A stretch of DNA of 64,000 nucleotides. Source: JAHEFU01 sp020440645. GTDB lineage: Bacteria > 4484-113 > JAFGCY01. The notes under the pieces were generated by a model. That model searched no databases and was not told the DNA's origin. It saw only the letters and a program-made list of their open reading frames with translations. The translations under genes were made by a program, and so were the position numbers. Position 1 is the stretch's first letter. The number at the start of each line of letters is the position of its first letter. Below, piece after piece: positions 7,681 through 15,952 of this stretch. The stretch spans positions 3,722 to 67,721 of the forward strand of contig JAGRNR010000015.1 in the NCBI GenBank assembly GCA_020440645.1, given 5' to 3'.

Positions 7681-8355
7681 ATGATCAAGAAGATACCAGC
7701 CAGAAAGATCGGAATGACGTCTGCCTTTGACGGCACCGGCACTACGTTGCCAGTGACGCTCTTGCAGCCGCTGCCGGTCGTTGTCACCCAGATCAAGCGC
7801 CAGGAGACCGACGGCTACAGCGCCGTGCAGGTCGCCTACCGCGAGACCCTGGAGAAGCGCATCAACAAGCCCACCAAGGGCGTGCTCGCCAAGGCCGGCA
7901 CTGACAAGGTGCTCAGCAAGTTCTACGAGGTGCGTTGCAACCCCGAGGAGCTTGAGGGCATCGAGGTCGGCATGGAAGTCAACCCGGTTGACTTCATGGC
8001 CCGCTGGGACCAGATCAACGTCACCGGCATGAGCAAGGGTAAAGGCTTCGCCGGTGCGATGAAGCGCCACGGTTTCGCCGGACAGCAGCGCACCCACGGT
8101 GACCCGGACAACCGCCGCCCGCAGTCCAACGGTGCGACGGACGCCGCCCGCGTCTTCAAGGGCAGCCGCCGTCCCGGCCACATGGGCCACGACCAGGTCA
8201 CCATCAAGGGCCTGACGATCTTCGAATACGACAAGGATCTCAACGTGATCGCCGTGAGCGGCAGCGTCCCCGGCCCCAACGGCGGGATGCTCTTCGTCAA
8301 GCGCATCACCGAACGGCCCGCGGATGAAATTGCGGCCGTCGAGGGAGAGGAGTAG
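7681..8355 (+). CDS. rplC: 50S ribosomal protein L3
   Basis: Early-assembling large-subunit protein near the peptidyl-transferase centre. The 224 residues carry the family start IKKIPARKIGMTSAFDGTG and the long loop segment GKGFAGAMKRHGFAGQQ. I chose the ATG at 7681: the in-frame GTG at 7657 falls inside the terminator stem and would add eight non-family residues. No strong ribosome-binding site precedes the start. The stop is 3 bases before rplD. Confidence 0.96.
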   Translation: MIKKIPARKIGMTSAFDGTGTTLPVTLLQPLPVVVTQIKRQETDGYSAVQVAYRETLEKRINKPTKGVLAKAGTDKVLSKFYEVRCNPEELEGIEVGMEVNPVDFMARWDQINVTGMSKGKGFAGAMKRHGFAGQQRTHGDPDNRRPQSNGATDAARVFKGSRRPGHMGHDQVTIKGLTIFEYDKDLNVIAVSGSVPGPNGGMLFVKRITERPADEIAAVEGEE

Positions 8356-8358
8356 GAC

Positions 8359-9021
8359 ATGGCCAAGAAGGTCAAGCTCAAGGAGCTTCCCGAGCTCCTG
8401 CTCGAGAAACCCAACGTCTACCACATCCAGGAGAGCTACCTGCGCCAGATCGCGCTGGGCAGCCCGCTGACGGCCAAGAAGAAGCGCAAGAGCGACGTCA
8501 AGGCCACCAGCGCCAAGTGGTACCGCCAGAAGGGCACCGGTCGTGCCCGCCAGGGTGAGCGCACCAACCCGCACATGTACGGTGGTGGTCTGGCATTCCC
8601 GCCGCGCCCGCGCCGCCAGGTGAAGAACCTGAACAAGCAGGTCCGCCGCTCTGCCCTCCGTTCCGCCGTGCTGCACCACATCGTGTCGGACAGCGCCTTC
8701 GTGATCCAGGGCAAGGACTTCGACGGATTCAACAAGACCAAGGATGTCAACGGCGTGCTCGCCGGTGTCGAGGCCCGCACGATCAACCTCGTGGTCCTCA
8801 ATGACAGCGCGGTCTGGCTCGGTGCCCGCAACCTGCCCTTCGTGCGCAGCGTGACCCCGGAGCACCTCAACGTGCGCGACCTGGTCGAGAGCGAGGCCCT
8901 CGTGTTCTCCCAGAGCGCGCTCGACCACTACAAGGACCTGCTCAGCCTGCAGAACGGCGCTGCCGGCAACACTGCCCCGGCAGCGGCCCCCGCAGCTGAT
9001 GAAGACGGAGGTGAAGAGTAA
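8359..9021 (+). CDS. rplD: 50S ribosomal protein L4
   Basis: Large-subunit protein lining the exit tunnel, and in some bacteria the repressor of the S10 operon. The 220 residues contain the basic loop segment KWYRQKGTGRARQGERTNP. The last 22 residues are an acidic, Ala/Pro-rich tail ending DEDGGEE that most L4 proteins lack. The stop overlaps the rplW ATG by one base (TAATG). Confidence 0.97.
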   Translation: MAKKVKLKELPELLLEKPNVYHIQESYLRQIALGSPLTAKKKRKSDVKATSAKWYRQKGTGRARQGERTNPHMYGGGLAFPPRPRRQVKNLNKQVRRSALRSAVLHHIVSDSAFVIQGKDFDGFNKTKDVNGVLAGVEARTINLVVLNDSAVWLGARNLPFVRSVTPEHLNVRDLVESEALVFSQSALDHYKDLLSLQNGAAGNTAPAAAPAADEDGGEE

Positions 9022-9320
9022 TGGCAGCATTCCATTACGCGGACGTGCTGATCCAGCCGCACCTGTCCGAGAAGAGCAACGACCTGATGCTCAACGAAGG
9101 CAAGTACGTGTTCCAGGTCAGTGTCAACGCCACCAAGCTGGACGTGGCCCGTGCCATCAAGGAGCGCTTCAACGTGGACGTGGTTGAGGTCAACATCATC
9201 AACCTGCCCCGCAAGAAGAAGCGCGTCGGCCGCCACGAGTACATGAAGAACAAGCGCCGCAAGGCGATCATCGCGCTTGCCGAGGGCCAGCGGATCGCTG
9301 AGCTCACCGAAGCGGTCTAG
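9021..9320 (+). CDS. rplW: 50S ribosomal protein L23
   Basis: Large-subunit protein at the tunnel exit, docking site for trigger factor and SRP. Its 99 residues have the family pattern, including IQPHLSEKSN near the start and the basic loop NLPRKKKRVGRH. Translation is probably coupled to rplD through the one-base overlap. Confidence 0.96.
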   Translation: MAAFHYADVLIQPHLSEKSNDLMLNEGKYVFQVSVNATKLDVARAIKERFNVDVVEVNIINLPRKKKRVGRHEYMKNKRRKAIIALAEGQRIAELTEAV

Positions 9321-9331
9321 CGGAGAACCTG

Positions 9332-10162
9332 ATGCCGATCAAGAAGTACAAACCGTATACCCCGAGCCGTCGCGGCATGAGCGTGATCGATTATTCGGCA
9401 ACGCTCACCGGCGATAAGCCCGAGAAGAGCCTGCTGGAGCGCAAGAAGAAGCACAGTGGCCGCAACAACACCGGCCGCGTGACCGTGCGCAGCCGTGGTG
9501 GCGGTAACCGCCAGCACTACCGCCTGGTCGACTTCAAGCGTGTCAACGACGCAGAGGCCGCCAGCGTGCAGAGCATCCAGTACGATCCGAACCGGACCGC
9601 CTTCATCGCACTGGTGCGCTATGAGAGCGGCAAGCTCAGCTACGTGATCTGCCCCGAGGGCGTCAAGGTCGGCGACCGCATCCAGAGCGGCCCCGAGTCC
9701 TCGATCAAGGTTGGCAACACGCTGCCGCTGGAGAACATCCCCGACGGCACCGTGATCCACAACATCGAGATCCGTCCCGGCCAGAAGGGCAAGCTGGTCC
9801 GCGCCGCGGGCACCAGTGCCCAGGTGATGGCCAAGGAAGGCAGCGATGCGATCATCCGCCTCCCAAGCGGCGAGATGCGCCGTGTCAACCGCAAGTGCCG
9901 TGCCACCATCGGTACGGTCAGCAACTCTGACAACTCAAACGTCAAGCTCGGCAACGCGGGCCGCAACAGGCACCGCGGCCGCCGTCCCCACGTGCGTGGC
10001 ACCGTGATGAACCCGGTGGACCACCCGCACGGCGGCGGTGAGGGACGTACCAACAGTGGTCGTCCGCCGACAAGTGCCACCGGTGTGCTCGCGAAGGGTT
10101 ACCGTACCCGCAGCAAGAGCAAGTCCAAGCGCCACCTGGTTAAGGACCGCAGGGTTAAGTAA
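9332..10162 (+). CDS. rplB: 50S ribosomal protein L2
   Basis: Large-subunit protein required for subunit association and peptidyl-transferase activity. The 276 residues have the conserved start KKYKPYTPSRRGM, the central GGGNRQHYRLVDFKR and the C-terminal MNPVDHPHGGGEGR that contains the functionally important His. Length and motifs are normal. Confidence 0.98.
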   Translation: MPIKKYKPYTPSRRGMSVIDYSATLTGDKPEKSLLERKKKHSGRNNTGRVTVRSRGGGNRQHYRLVDFKRVNDAEAASVQSIQYDPNRTAFIALVRYESGKLSYVICPEGVKVGDRIQSGPESSIKVGNTLPLENIPDGTVIHNIEIRPGQKGKLVRAAGTSAQVMAKEGSDAIIRLPSGEMRRVNRKCRATIGTVSNSDNSNVKLGNAGRNRHRGRRPHVRGTVMNPVDHPHGGGEGRTNSGRPPTSATGVLAKGYRTRSKSKSKRHLVKDRRVK

Positions 10163-10177
10163 GGAGTAGATGAACAG

Positions 10178-10456
10178 ATGAGCCGCTCCAGCAAGAAAGG
10201 ACCGTACGTACACTATTCGCTGTACGAGAAGATTGACAAGCTCAATGAGTCGGGCGACCGCAAGGTGATCCGCGTGTTCAAGCGCGCATCGATGATCGCC
10301 CCTGAGTTCATCGGGCACAACTTCGAGGTGTACAACGGCAAGAAGTGGTATCCGGTGTTCGTCACCGAGGACCTTGTCGGCCACCGCTTCGGCGAGTTCG
10401 CCCCGACGCGCAACTTCCGCAGCCACATGAAGGACGAAAGGAAGGGCAAGCGATGA
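10178..10456 (+). CDS. rpsS: 30S ribosomal protein S19
   Basis: Small-subunit head protein contacting S13 and the A-site finger. It has 92 residues with the start MSRSSKKGPYVHYSLYEKI and the conserved GHNFEVYNGKKWYPVFVTED and HRFGEFAPTR. Its TGA overlaps the rplV start by 4 bases (ATGA). Confidence 0.97.
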   Translation: MSRSSKKGPYVHYSLYEKIDKLNESGDRKVIRVFKRASMIAPEFIGHNFEVYNGKKWYPVFVTEDLVGHRFGEFAPTRNFRSHMKDERKGKR

Positions 10457-10815
10457 AAACCTACGCCCGTCTGAAGAACTTCGGCGTGCCCTCACTTAAG
10501 GTGCGGCGCTTCGCCAGCACCATCAAGGGTGAGCCGGTGGACCGTTCGCTGGCGATCCTGCAGCTGCAGAGCAGCCCGACCTGCCAGACCCTGCACAAGC
10601 TGCTGAAGAGTGCGATTGCCAACGCCCAGAACAACAACAACCTGGATCCCGCTGACCTGTTCGTCAGCAACGTGATGGTGGACCAGGGTCCGACGATGAA
10701 GCGCATCAAGCCGCGTGCCCGTGGCCGTGCCTTCCGGATCTTCAAGCGGTCCTGCCATGTGACCATCGAACTTGACGTCAAGCCGGGCAGCAAGTCTGCC
10801 GCGGGAAGCAATTAA
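10453..10815 (+). CDS. rplV: 50S ribosomal protein L22
   Basis: Large-subunit tunnel protein. The start was placed at the ATG at 10453 (overlap ATGA with rpsS), giving 120 residues; the frame is open further upstream but encodes nothing family-like. The conserved C-terminal hairpin region GPTMKRIKPRARGRAFRI is intact. A short Gly/Ser/Ala tail follows. Confidence 0.96.
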   Translation: MKTYARLKNFGVPSLKVRRFASTIKGEPVDRSLAILQLQSSPTCQTLHKLLKSAIANAQNNNNLDPADLFVSNVMVDQGPTMKRIKPRARGRAFRIFKRSCHVTIELDVKPGSKSAAGSN

Positions 10816-10825
10816 GGAGCGATAG

Positions 10826-11488
10826 ATGGGTCAGAAGACACATCCCAAGGGTTTCCGCCTCGGTGTCACCGAGAACTGGGACAGCACCTGGTATGCGGAC
10901 CGCAGCAAGTACGCTGACTACCTGATCGAGGACATCAAGATCCGCAACTTCCTCGAGAAGGAGCTGTTCACCGCACAGCTAAGCCGCGTGGTGATCAACC
11001 GCTACATCGGCAAGGTGATCATCAACTGCTTCGTGGTGCGCCTGGGCATCGCCGTCGGTAAGGGCGGCGCCCGCCGTGAGGAACTGATCAGCCGCCTGCG
11101 CAAGGAGCTGAAGACGACGGAGGACATCCACCTCGACTTCTACGAGGAGTCCAAGCCGGACCTCAGCGCCCGCGTCGTCGCCGGCAACATCATCACGCAG
11201 ATCGAGAAGCGTATCAACTTCCGCCGCGTGCTGCGCCAGACCATGAAGCGCTGCATGCAGTCCGGTGCAAAGGGCGTCAAGCTGATGGTCGCCGGCCGCC
11301 TGAACGGCGCGGAAATGAGCCGTACCGAATACATCAAGCGCGGCAAGGTGCCCCTGCATACGCTGCGCGCCAAGATCAGCTACCACAGTGGTGTGGCCCG
11401 GACCATCGCCGGCGCGATCGGCGTGAAGGTCTGGATCTACACCGGTGAGGTGGTGCCGCAGAAGAAGCGCGTCGAGGAGGCCAGCTGA
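10826..11488 (+). CDS. rpsC: 30S ribosomal protein S3
   Basis: Small-subunit protein at the mRNA entry channel. The 220 residues start MGQKTHPKGFRLGV. The KH domain has the turn GIAVGKGGARREEL, and the C-terminal domain has GRLNGAEMSRTEYIKRGKVP. Length is normal. The stop shares one base with the rplP ATG. Confidence 0.97.
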   Translation: MGQKTHPKGFRLGVTENWDSTWYADRSKYADYLIEDIKIRNFLEKELFTAQLSRVVINRYIGKVIINCFVVRLGIAVGKGGARREELISRLRKELKTTEDIHLDFYEESKPDLSARVVAGNIITQIEKRINFRRVLRQTMKRCMQSGAKGVKLMVAGRLNGAEMSRTEYIKRGKVPLHTLRAKISYHSGVARTIAGAIGVKVWIYTGEVVPQKKRVEEAS

Positions 11489-11907
11489 TGTTGACACCGA
11501 GTAGAACCCGCTACCGCAAGCCGCACCGCGGCCGTACACGTGGCAAGGCCTACCGTGGCTGCGACGTGCTGTACGGCAGCTACGGCCTGATGGCCCTCGA
11601 GCCGGGCTGGATCAAGGCCAACCACATCGAGGCCTGCCGTATCAGCATTACCCGCCGTATCAAGAAGTTCGGCAAGATGTGGATCCGCATCTTCCCGGAC
11701 AAGCCCTATACGAAGAAGCCCGCCGAAACCCGCCAGGGTAAGGGTAAGGGTAACGTCGAGGGCTACGTCGCCGTGGTGCGTCCCGGCTCGATCATGTTCG
11801 AGGTGCACGTCACTGACAACGAGCCGCTGTGCCGTGAGGCGCTGACCCGTGCAATGCACAAGCTGCCGGTCAAGTGCAAGATCGTCGAGAAGCTGGAGCT
11901 GAAATAA
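11488..11907 (+). CDS. rplP: 50S ribosomal protein L16
   Basis: Large-subunit protein at the A-site. It has 139 residues with the start MLTPSRTRYRKPHRGRTRG and the segments WIRIFPDKPYTKKPAETR and GKGKGNVEGYVAVVRPG. Reading starts at the TGATG overlap with rpsC. Confidence 0.97.
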   Translation: MLTPSRTRYRKPHRGRTRGKAYRGCDVLYGSYGLMALEPGWIKANHIEACRISITRRIKKFGKMWIRIFPDKPYTKKPAETRQGKGKGNVEGYVAVVRPGSIMFEVHVTDNEPLCREALTRAMHKLPVKCKIVEKLELK

Positions 11908-11909
11908 CC

Positions 11910-12131
11910 ATGAGCACCAACAAGTGGTTCAAAGAGGAAAAACTGCGTGACAAGTCTGTCTCAGAGCTGCGCGACATGGCCCGCGAGCTCAAGAGCCTGA
12001 GCTTCACGCACCGGATGGACCGGCTCAGCGGCAAGCTTGAGAACTACCGGATGATCCCGCAGACCCGCCGCCGTCTCGCGGCCGTCTACAACCTGATCCG
12101 CGAGAAGGAACTTAACGGAGGCGCAAAGTAA
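11910..12131 (+). CDS. rpmC: 50S ribosomal protein L29
   Basis: Small helical hairpin protein at the tunnel exit, part of the chaperone/SRP docking surface. I chose the ATG at 11910, two bases after the rplP stop, giving 73 residues; an in-frame start further upstream lies within rplP. The core KLRDKSVSELRDMARELKSL and the C-terminal RRRLAAVYNLIREKE fit the family. The stop overlaps the rpsQ ATG by one base. Confidence 0.94.
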   Translation: MSTNKWFKEEKLRDKSVSELRDMARELKSLSFTHRMDRLSGKLENYRMIPQTRRRLAAVYNLIREKELNGGAK

Positions 12132-12382
12132 TGCCGCGCAAGCAGAAGACCGGAAAAGTGGTGAGCGACAGCATGGAGAAGTCCATCGTCGTCGAGGTGG
12201 TCCGTACCACCCAGCACCCGCTCTACAAGAAGTACGTCCGTGTGCGCAAGAAGTTCATGGCGCATGATGAGGAGGGCAAGGCCCAGGTCGGCGATTTCGT
12301 CCGCATCGAGGAGTGCCGCCCGATCTCCAAGCGCAAATCCTGGACTCTCAAGGAAATCATCCGGGTCGCACCGGGTCACTAG
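12131..12382 (+). CDS. rpsQ: 30S ribosomal protein S17
   Basis: Primary 16S rRNA-binding protein. Its 83 residues carry VVSDSMEKSIVVEVVRTTQH and the conserved DFVRIEECRPISKRKSW. It overlaps rpmC by one base and is followed by an 11-base gap to rplN. Confidence 0.97.
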   Translation: MPRKQKTGKVVSDSMEKSIVVEVVRTTQHPLYKKYVRVRKKFMAHDEEGKAQVGDFVRIEECRPISKRKSWTLKEIIRVAPGH

Positions 12383-12393
12383 AGGAATAACCA

Positions 12394-12765
12394 ATGATCC
12401 AGCAGGAAACCAGACTGGGAGTAGCCGACAACACGGGGGCCAAGGAAGTCCTGACCATCCGTGTGCTCGGCCGCGGCCGCAAGAAGACCGCGCAGATCGG
12501 TGACATCATCGTCTGCACGGTGAAGCAGGCCGCCCCGCGCTCCAATGCGAAGAAGGGTACTGTGGTCAAGGCGGTGGTAGTGCGCCAGAAGTTCCCCACG
12601 CAGCGCCGTGACGGCAGCGTGGTGCGCTTTGACGACAACGCCGTGGTGATCATCGACCCCGAGTCCCTCAACCCGCGCGGCACCCGCGTGTTCGGGCCCG
12701 TGGCGCGTGAGCTGCGCGAGAAGGGATTCATGAAGATCGTGTCCCTCGCCCCGGAGGTGCTGTGA
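12394..12765 (+). CDS. rplN: 50S ribosomal protein L14
   Basis: Large-subunit protein at the subunit interface. The 123 residues begin MIQQETRLGVADNTGAKE and contain the typical GRKKTAQIGDIIVCTVKQA and RGTRVFGPVARELRE. Its TGA overlaps the rplX start by one base. Confidence 0.97.
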   Translation: MIQQETRLGVADNTGAKEVLTIRVLGRGRKKTAQIGDIIVCTVKQAAPRSNAKKGTVVKAVVVRQKFPTQRRDGSVVRFDDNAVVIIDPESLNPRGTRVFGPVARELREKGFMKIVSLAPEVL

Positions 12766-13127
12766 TGCCACGTTTCATCCGCACTAAGAATGTCAACGAG
12801 CATGCCGTCAAGACCAAGGTCAAGCGCGGCGACGAAGTCGTTGTGCTCGCCGGCAAGGAGAAGGGCCGCCGCGGCAAGGTGGTGAGCGTCGACTCCAAGA
12901 CGATGAAGTGCATCGTCGAAGGCCTCAACGAGTACAAGAAGCATGTGAAGAGCCAGCCCGGCGGACAGCCCGGCGGCATCATCACGATCGCGATGCCGAT
13001 CCACCTGAGCAATGTGATGGTGATCGACAAGACGACCGGAAAGCCCACGCGAGTGGGGCGCCGCTGGGTCAATGACCGCTGGCTGCGCTATGCGAAGGTC
13101 AGCGACCAGCTGATCGATTCGGAGTAG
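12765..13127 (+). CDS. rplX: 50S ribosomal protein L24
   Basis: Assembly-initiator protein of the large subunit. The 120-residue frame begins at the ATG at 12765, overlapping rplN by one base; a GTG immediately before it is not needed. The KOW motif region is GDEVVVLAGKEKGRRGKV, followed by YKKHVKSQPGGQPGGIITI. Confidence 0.95.
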   Translation: MPRFIRTKNVNEHAVKTKVKRGDEVVVLAGKEKGRRGKVVSVDSKTMKCIVEGLNEYKKHVKSQPGGQPGGIITIAMPIHLSNVMVIDKTTGKPTRVGRRWVNDRWLRYAKVSDQLIDSE

Positions 13128-13131
13128 GACA

Positions 13132-13707
13132 ATGGCACTTACCAAGAGCAGAATGCAGATGAAGTACGAGAAGGAGGTCCGCGAGAACCTGATGAAGGAA
13201 CGCGGCCTGGCCAACATCAACCTCGTACCGCGCGTGCAGAAGATCGTGCTCAACGTCGGCGTGGGTGAGGGTAAGGACAACCCGAAGACCCTGCAGGCGG
13301 CGGTCAAGACCCTGACCACGATCACCGGCCAGCAGGCACTGGTCACCACGGCGCGTAAGTCGATCTCGAACTTCAAGATCCGTGACGGAATGAAGATCGG
13401 CTGCATGGTGACCCTGCGTGGCCACCTGATGTGGCACTTCCTGGACAAGCTCGTGAGCGTGGTGCTGCCGCGTGTGCGTGACTTCCAGGGTGTCAGCGTG
13501 CGCAACTTCGACGGCCGTGGCAACTATAACCTCGGCCTGAAGGACCAGATGGTGTTCCCCGAGATCAACTTCGACGAGATCGAGTTCATCAAGGGCATGC
13601 AGATCTGCATCGTCACCAGCGCCCCTGACAACGTCGAGGCCGCCTACCTGCTTTCGCAGCTGGGCATGCCGTTCAATGACTTCGATACCGTGGCCAAGGT
13701 AGCCTAG
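13132..13707 (+). CDS. rplE: 50S ribosomal protein L5
   Basis: 5S rRNA-binding protein of the central protuberance. The 191 residues contain VQKIVLNVGVGEGKDNPK, QQALVTTARKSISNFKIRDG and DNYNL-like sequence (RGNYNLGLKDQMVFPEI). It is slightly longer than the usual 180. Confidence 0.97.
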   Translation: MALTKSRMQMKYEKEVRENLMKERGLANINLVPRVQKIVLNVGVGEGKDNPKTLQAAVKTLTTITGQQALVTTARKSISNFKIRDGMKIGCMVTLRGHLMWHFLDKLVSVVLPRVRDFQGVSVRNFDGRGNYNLGLKDQMVFPEINFDEIEFIKGMQICIVTSAPDNVEAAYLLSQLGMPFNDFDTVAKVA

Positions 13708-13717
13708 CGAGATAACC

Positions 13718-13903
13718 ATGGCAAAGACAAGCAAGATAGTTGCGTCCAACAACAAGCAGAAGTACAGCACCAGGGAGAAGAATCGTTGTGCCCTGACCGG
13801 CCGTCCGCGTGGTTTCATGCGCGATTTCAAGATGTGCCGCAACATGTTCCGTGAACTGGCCCTCAAGGGTCAGATTCCCGGCGTGAGAAAAGCTTCCTGG
13901 TAG
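13718..13903 (+). CDS. rpsN: 30S ribosomal protein S14, short form lacking half the zinc cysteines
   Basis: Small-subunit head protein. At 61 residues it has the length of the zinc-binding short form. Of the four zinc ligands (CxxC ... CxxC) only Cys24 and Cys40 remain: the partner positions are Thr27 (NRCALTGRPRG) and Met43 (MCRNMFREL). The rest, ending GQIPGVRKASW, is typical. A stable zinc site is therefore unlikely. The cysteine-poor forms of S14 known to me are usually longer (about 89-101 residues), so a short cysteine-poor form is unusual. Confidence 0.93.
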   Translation: MAKTSKIVASNNKQKYSTREKNRCALTGRPRGFMRDFKMCRNMFRELALKGQIPGVRKASW

Positions 13904-13915
13904 GAGAACTGAGAT

Positions 13916-14335
13916 ATGAGTCAGAGCGATCCCGTCGCTGATTTCATCACGACCATCCGAAACGGCGTCCGTACCCGAAAGGAAAGCGTCAGCGCTCCCT
14001 TCAGCGGGCTGAAGGCCTCCATCTCCAAGATCCTTGTGGATGAGGGCTTCGTCGAGAGCTGGGATGTTGTCGAGACAAAGAACAACAAGGGTAATTCCTT
14101 CAAGCAGATCAAGATCGTGCTGCGCTATGCCGACGAGCTGCGCCGCGTGAGTCCGATCACCCAGCTTGAGAGGATCAGCCGCCCGGGCCGCCGCGTGTAC
14201 GTGCGCCGCATGGAACTGCCCCGGGTCCGTGGTGGATACGGCATCAGTATCCTGTCGACAAGCCGTGGCGTGATTTCCGACAAGGAAGCACGCCGCAACA
14301 ACGTCGGCGGTGAGCTGCTGGTTAAGGTCTGGTAG
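13916..14335 (+). CDS. rpsH: 30S ribosomal protein S8
   Basis: 16S rRNA central-domain binder and, in E. coli, repressor of the spc operon. Its 139 residues begin SQSDPVADFITTIRNG and end with the conserved GYGISILSTSRGVISDKEAR and GGELLVKVW. It sits in the normal spc gene order between rpsN and rplF. Confidence 0.97.
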   Translation: MSQSDPVADFITTIRNGVRTRKESVSAPFSGLKASISKILVDEGFVESWDVVETKNNKGNSFKQIKIVLRYADELRRVSPITQLERISRPGRRVYVRRMELPRVRGGYGISILSTSRGVISDKEARRNNVGGELLVKVW

Positions 14336-14344
14336 GAGGATCAG

Positions 14345-14878
14345 ATGTCGAGAATCGGAAACAGGCCGATCTTCATCCCCGAAGGGGTGGAAGTCAAGAC
14401 GAGTGGCAACGAGTTCAATGTCAAGGGCAAGCTCGGCCAGCTCAGCTGCACCATCCCGGACACGATCGAGTACAAGGTCGAGGATGGCGTGATCACCTTC
14501 AAGCGCCCCAGTGACAAGCCGCAGGACCGTGCCAACCACGGCCTCTCCCGTGCGCTGGTCAACAACCTGGTGGTCGGCGTTACCAACGGCTTCAGCAAGA
14601 CGCTGGAGCTGGAGGGCACCGGCTACAAGTGGGAGCAGCGTGGCAAGAAGCTGGTGCTCACCGTCGGCTTCTCGCACCCGGTGGAGATTGACATCCCGGA
14701 CGGGATCAACCTCGAGATCACCGGTATGCGCTGCGTTGTCAGCGGGATTGACAAGCACATGGTCGGCTTCATCTCCGCCCAGATCTTCCGCAAGAAGCCG
14801 GTGGAGCCCTACAAGGGTAAGGGCATCCGCTACCAGGGTCAGTACGTCCGGCGCAAAGCCGGTAAATCCGGAGCTTAA
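14345..14878 (+). CDS. rplF: 50S ribosomal protein L6
   Basis: Large-subunit protein near the factor-binding centre. The 177 residues begin MSRIGNRPIFIPEGVEVK and contain the C-terminal signature PYKGKGIRYQGQYVRRKAGK. Length and spacing are normal. Confidence 0.97.
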   Translation: MSRIGNRPIFIPEGVEVKTSGNEFNVKGKLGQLSCTIPDTIEYKVEDGVITFKRPSDKPQDRANHGLSRALVNNLVVGVTNGFSKTLELEGTGYKWEQRGKKLVLTVGFSHPVEIDIPDGINLEITGMRCVVSGIDKHMVGFISAQIFRKKPVEPYKGKGIRYQGQYVRRKAGKSGA

Positions 14879-14881
14879 GCA

Positions 14882-15247
14882 ATGGCAATCAGAAGCCGCA
14901 GAAAGATGTCCGTGCTGCGCCACCGCAGGCTGCGCCGCCGCGTGAGCGGCACGCCCCTGCGTCCGCGCCTCAGTGTGTTCCGCAGCAACCGCCATATCTA
15001 CGCGCAGGTGATCGACGACACGACCGGCAAGACGCTGGCCGCTGCCAACACCCTGCAGGAGTCCATCAAGGGCGAGGCCGGCGGCAAGAAGCTCAATGAG
15101 GCTGCCGGGCTGGTCGGTAAGGCGATCGCCGAGCGCAGCAAGGGCGCAGGCATCGGCCAGGTGGTGTTCGACCGCGGTGGTTTCAAGTACCACGGCTGCA
15201 TCAAGTCCCTGGCTGAAGCCGCCCGGGAAGCTGGACTGGAGTTTTAA
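14882..15247 (+). CDS. rplR: 50S ribosomal protein L18
   Basis: 5S rRNA-binding protein. The 121 residues contain RHRRLRRRVSGTPLRPRLSV and SNRHIYAQVIDD, and the C-terminal region VVFDRGGFKYHGCIKSLAEA. It starts 3 bases after rplF. Confidence 0.96.
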   Translation: MAIRSRRKMSVLRHRRLRRRVSGTPLRPRLSVFRSNRHIYAQVIDDTTGKTLAAANTLQESIKGEAGGKKLNEAAGLVGKAIAERSKGAGIGQVVFDRGGFKYHGCIKSLAEAAREAGLEF

Positions 15248-15249
15248 GC

Positions 15250-15942
15250 ATGTCAGAAGATAGAGGCAACAGGGATCGTCGTGGCCGCGGCCGTGACCGT
15301 GACCGTGACAACAGCAACCAGGAGGTTGAGAGTGAGTTCACCGAGGAGGTGATCCACATCAACCGTGTCGCCAAGGTCGTGAAGGGTGGACGTAAGTTCC
15401 ACTTCACCGCGCTGGTCGCTCTTGGCGACAAGAAGGAGCGCGTGGGCCTGGGCTACGGCAAGGCGAGCGAGGTCGTGGACGCGATCCGCAAGGGCGTTGA
15501 CGATGCCAAGCGCAACATGGTGACGGTGGTGAAGGACAAGTCCACCATCCCCTATGAGGTCAAGCAGCATTACTGCAGCAGCACCATCGTGCTGAAGCCC
15601 GCCCGCCAGGGACACGGGATCATCGCCGGCGGTGCCGCGCGTCCGATCCTCGCACTGGCCGGCCTGGAGGATGTGACCGCCAAGTTCATCGGTTCCAGCA
15701 ACAGCATCAACTGCGCGCGTGCCACCTTCGAGGCCCTGAAGACCATCCAGAGCCCCGAGTTCATCAAGAAGCTGCGCAGCGGCGAGAAGATGAACAAGAG
15801 CGGCAAGTTCGCCAGTGACGTGAAGAAGGACCTCGCCAAGCAGGCCATCGAGGAATTCGAGGCTGAGCAGCGCGCCGCCGAAAGCCAGATTGACGCCCCC
15901 GAGGGCAGCATGGCCTCGGAAGACAAGGGCGCGGACGAGTAA
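15250..15942 (+). CDS. rpsE: 30S ribosomal protein S5 with long terminal extensions
   Basis: Small-subunit protein at the mRNA entry and decoding fidelity site. The core is clear: HINRVAKVVKGGRKFHFTAL, GDKKERVGLGYGKASEV and GGAARPILALAGLEDV. At 230 residues it exceeds the usual 165. About 30 Arg/Asp-rich residues precede the core, and a charged tail of about 60 residues follows it, ending in the acidic DKGADE. The next gene should be rpmD (L30), but rplO follows after only 10 bases, so L30 is absent at this locus. Confidence 0.96.
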   Translation: MSEDRGNRDRRGRGRDRDRDNSNQEVESEFTEEVIHINRVAKVVKGGRKFHFTALVALGDKKERVGLGYGKASEVVDAIRKGVDDAKRNMVTVVKDKSTIPYEVKQHYCSSTIVLKPARQGHGIIAGGAARPILALAGLEDVTAKFIGSSNSINCARATFEALKTIQSPEFIKKLRSGEKMNKSGKFASDVKKDLAKQAIEEFEAEQRAAESQIDAPEGSMASEDKGADE

Positions 15943-15952
15943 GGAGCAATAG

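Noticed and set aside
7636..9030. Long minus-strand frame opposite rplC and rplD
   Set aside because: The plus strand encodes certain ribosomal proteins; the antisense frame is a codon-bias shadow.
13673..15193. 506-codon minus-strand frame opposite rpsN to rplR
   Set aside because: It spans several genuine ribosomal genes and their junctions, without family motifs or a plausible start.
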